Below are positions 7,302 through 13,711 of a DNA stretch of 15,324 nucleotides, in pieces (position 1 is the stretch's first letter; every line of letters begins with the position of its first letter). The notes beneath the pieces are model-generated. The model saw nothing but the letters and a program-made list of their open reading frames with translations, did not search any database and was not told the DNA's origin. The stretch is taken from positions 1-15,324 of the forward strand of contig JAIVFU010000136.1 in assembly GCA_020829485.1 (NCBI GenBank), given 5' to 3'. Source of the DNA: Nostoc sp. CHAB 5834 (lineage in GTDB: Bacteria; Cyanobacteriota; Cyanobacteriia; Cyanobacteriales; Nostocaceae). The translations under genes and the position numbers were made by a program.

Positions 7302-8837
7302 ATGTCAAATCAAAGTCAAGTTGTAAATACGAATTCTGAAGCTACTACTGGTGATACTTCCCATAGAAGCCAAGAATTTGCTCGGATGAATGGGGTAGAA
7401 ATTTCCAATGTTTCAGAAACATCATCACCTGTGGATGAACAAAAAACTGAACCAGAAGAAATTGTCACTACTCGCCCTGTAGCTAATCACCCATTACTAA
7501 AAGGGTTAACAGTCTCTGGTGGGGTGCTGTTAATAGTTGTCATGTTTGGGACGATGATTAGCTCAATTACAGGGGCTTTGAATTCTCCCGATGATAAGCC
7601 AGCCCAACAAAATGCAAAAAGTATTCAGACAGATATTAAATCAGATGATGAAAATGAAAAAGGAGACCTAAAAACAGCGATCGCTCTCACCTCTCAAAAA
7701 GGGGAGTTACAAGCTGTTACTAAAAAAAACGCTGAAACTGCACCACCAACGCCAACCGTCACCCCCACAGTTACAACTAACACCACTGTCAAAACTCAGC
7801 CCACACCAACGCGACCAGTAACAATTCATTCAACACCACCGCCACCTATTGTTACTAGACCTAGTAAAAGCGATCGCGTGGCTCCTCAACCAGTAGTCAG
7901 ACAATCTGTGCCTGCTCTTATACCTAAACCCGTAAAATCTCAAGTTGTCTCCAATCCATTACCCAGTCGTACTACTCCCAAAGACCCGATGCAGGAGTGG
8001 TTAGCAGCTGCTAATGTCGGTAATTACTCCTCTAGTGATGCTGGCAATGCAGAGATAAACCAGGAAGAGGCAGAATTGGGTAACGTTCAAGTGAATGGAG
8101 GTTTAGGGATAAAACCAGATAGGCTACCTGGGAGCGATGGCGTTCCGCCCACCGGAGGTGATCGTAATTCTTCACCACAGTCACCACCGACTAACTACGA
8201 TGGCAAGCGGGTTTTAGTTGGAACTCGTGCGGCGGGTGTGATGGAAACTCCTGTAGCCTGGGTGGGTAATGGCGTGAATAATCAGCCGCCGCAAAATAGC
8301 CTGATTCGTTTAACTCAACCCCTGAAAGCATTTGATGGGTCTGAAGTTTTACCCAAAGGTGCTTATGTTGTGGCGACTATCAGTCCTTCTAACTCAGAAA
8401 TAGCGCAAATGACGGCTGTTTCTGCATTAGTGAACATCAACGGTAAAACAGAGGAAAAGCCACTTGCTCAGAATTCGATTTTGGTATTGGGTAAAAACGG
8501 CAATTTACTTAAAGCTGAATCTCGTCAAGGTGGTAGTAATTTAGGTAATTCGCTCATGGCATCTCTGCTGTCTGGTTTATCGAAGGTGGCTGAGATTCAA
8601 AATAGGGCTAATTCAGAGACGACAATTAGTTCCTTGGGTACAACAACCACTACAACAAGCAACAGTGAGAAGAATTTACTGGCTGGTTTTACTGAAGGCA
8701 GTATTAACCAAATTCTCAGTAGGATGAAAAATTCTAATGAGCAGCAATTACAACAAGTAAAAAAGCAACAACAAGTGTTTGTAATTCAAGCAGGTAAACC
8801 AGTGCAAATCTTTGTCAATCAATCAATTACGATATGA
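7302..8837 (+). CDS. virB10: VirB10/TrbI-family core channel protein
   Basis: The VirB10/TrbI scaffold that spans from inner to outer membrane in the type IV core complex. The 511 residues read as expected: a cytoplasmic N-terminus (1-65), one membrane helix (about 69-91), and a long Pro/Thr-rich periplasmic linker (about 147-225, with runs such as STPPPP). A flexible Gly/Asn-rich stretch follows, then the C-terminal beta-barrel-type TrbI domain (about 307-511). That domain opens with GTRAAGVMETPVAW and contains the signature-like sequence SLIRLTQPLKAFDGSEVLPKG, read here as SLIRLTQP (residues near 335) and LPKG, and a C-terminal helix-rich insert before the final strand QIFVNQ. Two exact HIP1 octamers lie in the linker-coding part. 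GGAAAG about 10 bases upstream of the ATG can serve as ribosome binding site. The gene precedes the VirB9-like gene, the reverse of the usual VirB8-9-10 order. Confidence 0.88.
   Translation: MSNQSQVVNTNSEATTGDTSHRSQEFARMNGVEISNVSETSSPVDEQKTEPEEIVTTRPVANHPLLKGLTVSGGVLLIVVMFGTMISSITGALNSPDDKPAQQNAKSIQTDIKSDDENEKGDLKTAIALTSQKGELQAVTKKNAETAPPTPTVTPTVTTNTTVKTQPTPTRPVTIHSTPPPPIVTRPSKSDRVAPQPVVRQSVPALIPKPVKSQVVSNPLPSRTTPKDPMQEWLAAANVGNYSSSDAGNAEINQEEAELGNVQVNGGLGIKPDRLPGSDGVPPTGGDRNSSPQSPPTNYDGKRVLVGTRAAGVMETPVAWVGNGVNNQPPQNSLIRLTQPLKAFDGSEVLPKGAYVVATISPSNSEIAQMTAVSALVNINGKTEEKPLAQNSILVLGKNGNLLKAESRQGGSNLGNSLMASLLSGLSKVAEIQNRANSETTISSLGTTTTTTSNSEKNLLAGFTEGSINQILSRMKNSNEQQLQQVKKQQQVFVIQAGKPVQIFVNQSITI
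7677..7684. repeat. HIP1 octamer GCGATCGC
   Basis: An exact copy of the highly iterated palindrome of cyanobacterial genomes, within the virB10 coding sequence. It is good taxonomic evidence for a cyanobacterial host. Confidence 0.85.
7870..7877. repeat. HIP1 octamer GCGATCGC
   Basis: The second exact copy of the cyanobacterial HIP1 palindrome, in the Pro/Thr-rich linker-coding part of virB10. I found only these two copies in the window; near-matches occur at 3907 and 11955 regions. Confidence 0.85.
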
Positions 8838-8845
8838 AATTATGC

Positions 8846-8866
8846 AATGAGTAATGAGTAATGAGT
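8846..8866. repeat. Tandem heptamer repeat (AATGAGT) x3
   Basis: Three perfect AATGAGT units follow the virB10 stop codon by nine bases. This is a common Nostoc-type short tandem repeat. It occupies part of the 92-base gap between virB10 and the VirB9-like gene, the only sizeable gap within the 1226-13067 gene block. The AT-rich remainder (TATTATACAAT near 8894) could hold an internal promoter, but no matching -35 element was seen. Confidence 0.75.
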
Positions 8867-8929
8867 AAAAAGGATGAATTTAGAATTTATAACTATTATA
8901 CAATTTCTTGCAGATAAATCCGTTGTGAT

Positions 8930-9769
8930 ATGAAACGTTTAGGTTTTTTACTGCTAACTACGTTAGTTATCAACGCTAATGCAGGCACAGCTTTAGCACT
9001 ACCAGCCGCGAGAAATGTCTATTCACAAGATGCTCAAGGTAGTAATTCTCATGGAATTGACTTAAAGATTTGGGCTGGTTACGGTTTGACTATCAATTTC
9101 ATTCCCACAGGTGAAACCATCAAGCAAGTGTGGTTAGGAGACCCTTCCCGCTTTGCTTTAACTTCCAATGGCAACTTATGTCAGCGTGGTGCATCAGATG
9201 AAAATTGTGGTAATGGAGGAGCTACGATTTTATTCCTCAGACAAATTAAACCAATTACTTTTCCGGTTTTAACTTCCAGTCAAGATGGTAGTACCGTGAT
9301 TACCGTGATTACAGCAAGTTCAGACGGTCAAAAACAATATCAATTTAAGTTGATTCCGGCTAGGGGAAAACCAGAATATACCAGTTTAATTATTAAGCCA
9401 GACTCGGAGAAGCCACAGCCTTTATTAATAGCTGAAAAACCGCTATTTCATCAAAATAGGTTAAACAATACCAATAATATCACCAATAACACCACACCTC
9501 GAAATCCTGATAACAAACCACCTTTAACAGTCAATACTTCTTCACAAACTAGCACTATTTCACAAAGAAATGATGCTAATGCCGTAGCTTATGGTTTAGC
9601 GGTGGCGGTGGGTAATGGCGCAATCAAACCTAAGTCTAGAGTATGGCGACAAACGCAAGATACCATCCGTTTATTGAGGAGAGGTAAAAGTAGGACAGAG
9701 GCGATTAGGTTATCAGGTATTCCCCAAGAAATGTTCAATAAACTGATGCAATGGGGGCAAACTCAGTGA
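8930..9769 (+). CDS. VirB9-like core protein with HTH-like tail
   Basis: Periplasmic or outer-membrane core component of the VirB9/TrbG type, 279 residues. A signal peptide ends at Ala18 (ANA) or Ala23 (ALA). The next 125 residues match the VirB9 N-terminal beta-sandwich pattern: [20 protein letters not shown] resembles the family's pGE...GD signature, and further on [12 protein letters not shown] and YQFKL fit the IKP...TNL...Y.F.L signature. Two cysteines (in LCQRG and ENCGN) could form a disulfide. After an Asn/Thr-rich linker (about 180-215), the C-terminal beta domain expected in VirB9 is absent. The last 40 residues instead look like a helix-turn-helix ([16 protein letters not shown]), which is unexpected in an exported protein. 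The start has no good Shine-Dalgarno. The 3' end overlaps the next start as GTGA. The N-domain call is good; the tail's role is unknown. Confidence 0.75.
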   Translation: MKRLGFLLLTTLVINANAGTALALPAARNVYSQDAQGSNSHGIDLKIWAGYGLTINFIPTGETIKQVWLGDPSRFALTSNGNLCQRGASDENCGNGGATILFLRQIKPITFPVLTSSQDGSTVITVITASSDGQKQYQFKLIPARGKPEYTSLIIKPDSEKPQPLLIAEKPLFHQNRLNNTNNITNNTTPRNPDNKPPLTVNTSSQTSTISQRNDANAVAYGLAVAVGNGAIKPKSRVWRQTQDTIRLLRRGKSRTEAIRLSGIPQEMFNKLMQWGQTQ

Positions 9770-11211
9770 TTAACAATAGAGCTTTATTATCAATAGTTTC
9801 TGCCTCAATAGTTGCGACATCACTTCTAGAATTACCCAGTGTCGCCAATGCAGAAATTCCCACAGTTACTTATAATTCCGGTAAATATCAATTAAAGTCT
9901 CCAGACTGGTCAAAAATCAATTGGAGCAGCTTAGACCCATTACAACAGCCCGGATATCTTGATATTTCCCCAGATATAGCCGCAAAAATTGGCTATAATC
10001 CCTCCCGTTCTTGGACAGCCGGACAGAGTATTGATTCTGTAATTATGTTGGGGGACGTAGATGATGCTTTTCAAATGTCTGCCTTCAGCCTGAAAACTCT
10101 TTCTGTTATCGTACCTTTGGGCCCCAAGCTTACACTCAAAGACTTGGGATTAATGCAGTGGCAAACTCCCAACACCCTTGTCAAAGCTATTCCCCGCTTG
10201 GGCAACCTTGATATTAATCAAGTTCCACCTATTTATGATTTATTCGTGCAATCTCGTTACAGTAGCATAACTTCTAATTCAATAGCCGCAGCTACTCCAA
10301 AATCAAACGGCAGGGGAGCAGGGGAGCAGGGGAGCAGAGGGGAAAAAGACTGCTCACAAGGGACGGGACAACCTCCTCCAAAAAGAGAAGATTCCGCCCA
10401 CAAGGGGCGGAGCTTATACCGAAAATCATTTTTCTCCTCTGCCTCTCTGCCCCTCTGCTCCTCTACTTTCTTGTCAAACAAACCTGACAAAAATTCGCTC
10501 AAAATTGGACTGAACGGTAAGATTTCAACTATTTTAAAATCTAATCCACAAGCTGCTAATACCCCTTTGGGTAAAAAACTGGATCTAGGTCGATATCCCA
10601 TCAACTCAATTCCCAGACTTAATCAGACGCAACTATCAAGATTTCCAGGCTGGCAGCAAAGCTACATTAATCAAGTGCCGGGGCTAAATAAAGTACCTTT
10701 TGACAAGATGCCACAGCCGATTAATTCGGGTTTGGATGTGGTGGGTATAGCTTCTGTGGTTTTAGGTAATTCGGAACGTGGTGATTCTAGGGCAAGAGAG
10801 AATTACTTTGTTTCTGGTAGGGTAAATCGTTCCAACAAAAATGTTGTTGTCGCCTGTAATGTGGGTAAAGAGTGTCCATTCCTAGAACTAGGTGATGTCG
10901 CCCCTTCAACTGGCAACCTTTACGGTAAGCGATGGGCTTCTGGTTCTGCTCAGAAAGTAGACGGTGGTTTTGGGATCTTACAACGTGTTAACGGTGGTAA
11001 AGAACCAACAGGTAGGCTTGTCTACGGTTCTGGTTTCAAAGTTGTGCTAACTGGTGTAAATGAGTCCACTGGTACAGCCAACTTTGGGCTATTTTTTCGT
11101 TTTTGCATTAGCTTTCTCTGGGGTGGTAAATCTTGCACTCCCTACTTTATTGGCCCTGTACCTTGGATTCCCACTCAAGAGAATGATTTAGTCATTCTAG
11201 GGAGGGGGTGA
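9766..11211 (+). CDS. Exported four-cysteine transfer-operon protein with coding repeat insert
   Basis: Function not recognised. I chose the GTG at 9766: GGGGG (9753-9757) lies 8 bases upstream, and it forms a GTGA overlap with the preceding stop. An ATG at 9751 adds five residues. The 481-residue product has a clear signal peptide cleaved after Ala29 (ANA-E). An N-terminal domain (30-180) is followed by an anomalous segment (about 182-235) encoded by a palindromic low-complexity repeat. Next comes a region of short IP/FPG/VPG-spaced motifs (about 265-310), then a C-terminal domain with cysteine pairs in [10 protein letters not shown] and FCISF...[13 protein letters not shown]. That C-terminal domain recalls non-catalytic parts of cyanobacterial cell-wall hydrolase-like plasmid proteins as far as I remember, but no catalytic motif is visible here. 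Position between VirB9-like and VirD4 genes suggests a periplasmic channel or cell-wall role. Confidence 0.75.
   Translation: MINNRALLSIVSASIVATSLLELPSVANAEIPTVTYNSGKYQLKSPDWSKINWSSLDPLQQPGYLDISPDIAAKIGYNPSRSWTAGQSIDSVIMLGDVDDAFQMSAFSLKTLSVIVPLGPKLTLKDLGLMQWQTPNTLVKAIPRLGNLDINQVPPIYDLFVQSRYSSITSNSIAAATPKSNGRGAGEQGSRGEKDCSQGTGQPPPKREDSAHKGRSLYRKSFFSSASLPLCSSTFLSNKPDKNSLKIGLNGKISTILKSNPQAANTPLGKKLDLGRYPINSIPRLNQTQLSRFPGWQQSYINQVPGLNKVPFDKMPQPINSGLDVVGIASVVLGNSERGDSRARENYFVSGRVNRSNKNVVVACNVGKECPFLELGDVAPSTGNLYGKRWASGSAQKVDGGFGILQRVNGGKEPTGRLVYGSGFKVVLTGVNESTGTANFGLFFRFCISFLWGGKSCTPYFIGPVPWIPTQENDLVILGRG
10311..10463. repeat. Palindromic low-complexity (MITE-like) repeat inside a gene
   Basis: The left arm begins with three tandem octamers CAGGGGAG (10311-10334), then CAGAGGGGAAAAA. 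The right arm (about 10431-10463) is the C/T-rich complement; TTTTTCTCCTCTGC pairs with GCAGAGGGGAAAAA at 13 of 14 positions. Between the arms is a perfect small hairpin TCCGCCC-acaag-GGGCGGA (10393-10411). Similar G-rich/C-rich palindromes are common between genes in Nostoc genomes. Here the whole unit is read through as coding sequence without a stop. The exact insertion boundaries cannot be set without an uninterrupted homologue. Confidence 0.65.
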
Positions 11212-11213
11212 AA

Positions 11214-13067
11214 ATGGCTGAAATATCCAAAACTGCCCAACAAGTAAAGAGAGCAGAGGGAGGTGTGCAGCAGGGGGAGAAAGATTCATTGAGAAATAGC
11301 TCTCTTTACTCCCCAGCGACCCCTGCCCCCCCAGCTTATAACTTTGTTCCTCAGAATTTTAAGGATGCCTTTTTCTCCCCAATGGGTTTGGGATTACTTG
11401 TAAGTGTGGGGGCGTTAATGTTAGCGAAAGCAATGGAAGGGCGAGGGGCAACAAACAAACTAGCACGGGCGCGATGGGCAGGAGGTAGGGAGAAAACAGC
11501 AGCTCGTAAGCTGGCCTGCAAACAACTGATTGAACGCAAACATAACAGGGTAGCTTTATACATTGGTACACCGAAAGGTACTACTTTTCAGGTTGTTAAC
11601 AACAAACGCATTATCAATATTCCAGAAGATAAAAGCAGGCTCTATCTGCCAGATGTACAACGTGGAATTTTAGTTTGTGGCGGGGCTGGTTCTGGTAAAA
11701 CCTTCTCCATGATTAACCCTCTGGTGCGTTCTGCTATCGATCAGGGACTACCAATTATCCTTTACGATTTTAAGTATGCTCACCAAGAATCGGCTACATC
11801 TGACGCTAAAGGGCAAGCACCCAAACTAGCAGGATACGCCGCCATGCGTGGGTATGAGGTTTCTATCCTCTCCCCTGGTTTTCCTGAATCCTGCGTAGCT
11901 AATCCCTTAGATTTTCTACGGAGTGAAACTGATGCAGAGATGGCGCGTCAGTTAGCGATCGTCCTCAATCGTAATTTTAAGCTAACAAGTGGTGATGCTT
12001 TAGATAGTGGATTTTTTGCTAATGCAGGGGATCAGCTGGCACAAGCAATCTTCATGCTGGCGCGGGGTACTTGTTTTCCTGACATTATGATGTGCCATGC
12101 CATTCTCAGTTTGCCTAAATTAATTGACCGCATTCAACAAGCTTCTTTAAATCCTTGGGTAAAAGTTGCCTTTGACCAATTCTTATCTGTAGCGGGTTCT
12201 CCAGAAACCGCCGCTAGTATTGTCGGTACAACAAGCGGATTATTTACTCGCTTTATGACCCCATCCACCCTTTCTGGCTTCTGTGGTCAAACAAATATCC
12301 CCTTAGATTTGAAGGGGCGGAAAATGGTGGTTTTCGGCATGGACAAGGAGAAACGAGATGTAATTGCTCCTTTGTTAGTTTCTATCTTGCACCTTTTATG
12401 TTCTCGTAATTTGGCTGGTAAACGCACAGAACCATTAGTTTTAGCACTGGATGAATTACCAACTTTGTATCTACCAGCCTTAGTTGATTGGCTCAATCAA
12501 AATCGTGAAGATGGCTTGATTTGTTTACTGGGATTGCAAAACTTATCACAGCTTGAGAAGGCTTATTCCAAAGAAACCACCAATGCTATATTTGGCGGTT
12601 GCGCTACAAAAGCTTTCTTTAATCCCCAAGATGATGTGGCGGCGGAACGTTTTAGTAACTTCTTAGGTGACGAGCAAATCAAGCACAGAGAACGTTCACG
12701 CAGTTCCGGTGGTAAAGGTGGTGCAAGTACCTCAATTTCTGAGCAAAACAGTACCCGCAATTTATTTGAGGTTAACCAATTTAATACCTTACCGGAAGGC
12801 AGAGCCGTAATTGTTAGTCCTGGGTTTCGCTCTGGTAGAGATGTAAGTATTCCGCTATTAGAGCAAATTCGTATTCCAAAATCTGATATTAACTTGGAGG
12901 CGAAAAGTATTGAAAAGTGGTATGGACTCCAGCAACAGTTTATCTCACAATCTACTCTGCGTGAACCATCTGGGGAAGAGTTAGAAATTCGGCATTTAGA
13001 GGCAGAGATGTTATTGCCTTTAGTTGATAAAAAGGCAGAGGCGAATAACAGATTGAAAAATCTTTAG
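11214..13067 (+). CDS. virD4: VirD4/TraG-family type IV coupling ATPase
   Basis: The coupling protein links the relaxosome to the secretion channel and pumps DNA. I chose the ATG at 11214 because GGAGG (11201-11205) lies 8 bases upstream; a GTG at 11208 is in frame but too close to it. The product has 617 residues. A polar N-terminal tail (1-50) is partly encoded by a G/C-rich repeat. One membrane helix follows (about 56-74). The basic juxtamembrane stretch contains ARARWAGG, resembling the GSARWA motif of this family. Walker A GGAGSGKT is at 156-163 (Lys162). Walker B is LVLALDELPTL with Asp413 and Glu414, followed by LGLQNLSQL, matching the conserved Q-motif strand of TraG/TraD proteins. 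Only one membrane helix is evident where the family usually has two. It closes the secretion gene block. Confidence 0.93.
   Translation: MAEISKTAQQVKRAEGGVQQGEKDSLRNSSLYSPATPAPPAYNFVPQNFKDAFFSPMGLGLLVSVGALMLAKAMEGRGATNKLARARWAGGREKTAARKLACKQLIERKHNRVALYIGTPKGTTFQVVNNKRIINIPEDKSRLYLPDVQRGILVCGGAGSGKTFSMINPLVRSAIDQGLPIILYDFKYAHQESATSDAKGQAPKLAGYAAMRGYEVSILSPGFPESCVANPLDFLRSETDAEMARQLAIVLNRNFKLTSGDALDSGFFANAGDQLAQAIFMLARGTCFPDIMMCHAILSLPKLIDRIQQASLNPWVKVAFDQFLSVAGSPETAASIVGTTSGLFTRFMTPSTLSGFCGQTNIPLDLKGRKMVVFGMDKEKRDVIAPLLVSILHLLCSRNLAGKRTEPLVLALDELPTLYLPALVDWLNQNREDGLICLLGLQNLSQLEKAYSKETTNAIFGGCATKAFFNPQDDVAAERFSNFLGDEQIKHRERSRSSGGKGGASTSISEQNSTRNLFEVNQFNTLPEGRAVIVSPGFRSGRDVSIPLLEQIRIPKSDINLEAKSIEKWYGLQQQFISQSTLREPSGEELEIRHLEAEMLLPLVDKKAEANNRLKNL
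11243..11310. repeat. Inverted repeat within the 5' end of virD4
   Basis: AGTAAAGAGAGC (11243-11254) and GCTCTCTTTACT (11299-11310) are perfect 12-base reverse complements with a 44-base loop containing G-rich runs (GAGGGAGG, CAGGGGGAG). C-rich runs follow just beyond (to about 11332) and could extend pairing. This resembles in composition the repeat at 10311-10463. It encodes residues of about 11-40 of the coupling protein and lies only 30 bases after the start codon, so a stem in the mRNA could affect translation. Confidence 0.6.
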
Positions 13068-13077
13068 GAGGTAATTT

Positions 13078-13194
13078 ATGACCGCAGAAAGGCCGCAGTT
13101 CGCGGAGTGTCGGGGATGTGGGGAGAATGAGGAGGAATTGAGAATGGGCGCTTACCCTGAGCGCAAACTGCTTCCCACACTCCCCACCCTATGA
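13078..13194 (+). CDS. Possible 38-residue protein after virD4
   Basis: A 38-codon frame starts at ATG 13078 with an excellent ribosome binding site, AGGAGG (13066-13071), 6 bases upstream and overlapping the virD4 stop. The product is Glu-rich with a CxxC pair (CRGCGE). However, its DNA is a low-complexity G-rich then C-rich repeat like those common between Nostoc genes, with a small palindrome GCGCT-taccctg-AGCGC. The frame may therefore be accidental, or a repeat may have inserted just after the start codon of a former gene. Expression is plausible; function is unknown. Confidence 0.25.
   Translation: MTAERPQFAECRGCGENEEELRMGAYPERKLLPTLPTL
13083..13194. repeat. G-rich/C-rich imperfect palindromic repeat
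   Basis: A G-rich half (GGAGTGTCGGGGATGTGGGGAG, 13103-13124, read in two parts GGAGTGTCGGGG and ATGTGGGGAG) is mirrored by a C-rich half (CTTCCCACACTCCCCACCC, 13171-13189). The central short stem GCGCT (13149-13153) pairs with AGCGC (13161-13165). The opening CCGCAGAAAGGCCGCAG resembles the CGCAG-type low-complexity repeats found between genes in Nostocales. The remainder of the gap to 13309 shows only AT-rich DNA. Confidence 0.45.
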
Positions 13195-13309
13195 GTGAGA
13201 AATTCGGGAGCAAGAACTGCCTTCTTCGATAAATTTTTCCCTCAGATGGAAGGGTTACAAATTCCTAAAATTATTTATTTTTGAATTCTTGAATTTGGAG
13301 CAAAGCAAC

Positions 13310-13711
13310 GTGACTAATTTATCTGAATACGAATTGCGATTGTTAAGCAAACTGCCGCTTGATATTGCCTCGTTAGTTAACACTTATCGAACTGATATCT
13401 TCAATGCAGCAGAGTTTTGGGATGAACCACCGTTCCCTGAAAATCATGTCCCAGAATTCATTGAAATTTACTATGGCGATGCAGAAAGCCCTCATATTTT
13501 CATAGTAAATGGAGAGCTAAAAGATTATAAAGTGACCAACTTACCTGATAACACAAAGTCAATTTCAGTTCTAATTGATGACCAATGGGCTTATATCCAA
13601 ATTGAAGGAGATGTAATTCTCAATCGTTTAGGAGGTGTAGTTTTACCAGATGTCTTAGTCAGTCCATCGACTCTCATTAGTTCCTTAGTAGGAGTTACAA
13701 ATCATGGATGA
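13310..13711 (+). CDS. Unrecognised small acidic protein, partner of the coiled-coil gene
   Basis: No family recognised. I chose the GTG at 13310 because GGAG (13297-13300) lies 9 bases upstream; a TTG at 13289 is in frame and would add seven residues. The 133-residue product is acidic, has no signal peptide and no convincing membrane helix, so it is probably cytoplasmic. A helical N-terminus (MTNLSEYELRLLSKL) is followed by a Pro-rich turn and beta-rich sequence. That part contains FIEIYYG and HIFIVNGEL, a pattern also seen in the next gene's N-terminal domain. Its stop lies 8 bases inside the next gene, so the two are translationally coupled and probably partners. Possible roles include relaxosome accessory or plasmid maintenance, but nothing in the sequence decides. 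Confidence 0.7.
   Translation: MTNLSEYELRLLSKLPLDIASLVNTYRTDIFNAAEFWDEPPFPENHVPEFIEIYYGDAESPHIFIVNGELKDYKVTNLPDNTKSISVLIDDQWAYIQIEGDVILNRLGGVVLPDVLVSPSTLISSLVGVTNHG

Noticed and set aside
8861..8917. An 18-codon frame in the virB10-virB9 gap, considered as a VirB7 lipoprotein
   Set aside because: Too short, no lipobox or signal peptide, and it begins inside the tandem heptamer repeat.
10311..10334. Three CAGGGGAG units considered as a CRISPR remnant
   Set aside because: The units are directly adjacent without spacers, so this is a simple tandem repeat.
10257..10604. A 115-codon minus-strand frame opposite the exported four-cysteine protein
   Set aside because: It exists because the palindromic repeat is open on both strands. 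It lies inside a well-supported plus-strand gene and has no ribosome site or known domain.
11351..11571. Two overlapping minus-strand frames of about 70 codons opposite virD4
   Set aside because: Shadows of a coding region with a clear VirD4 juxtamembrane sequence; two frames overlapping each other with no ribosome site are not credible genes.
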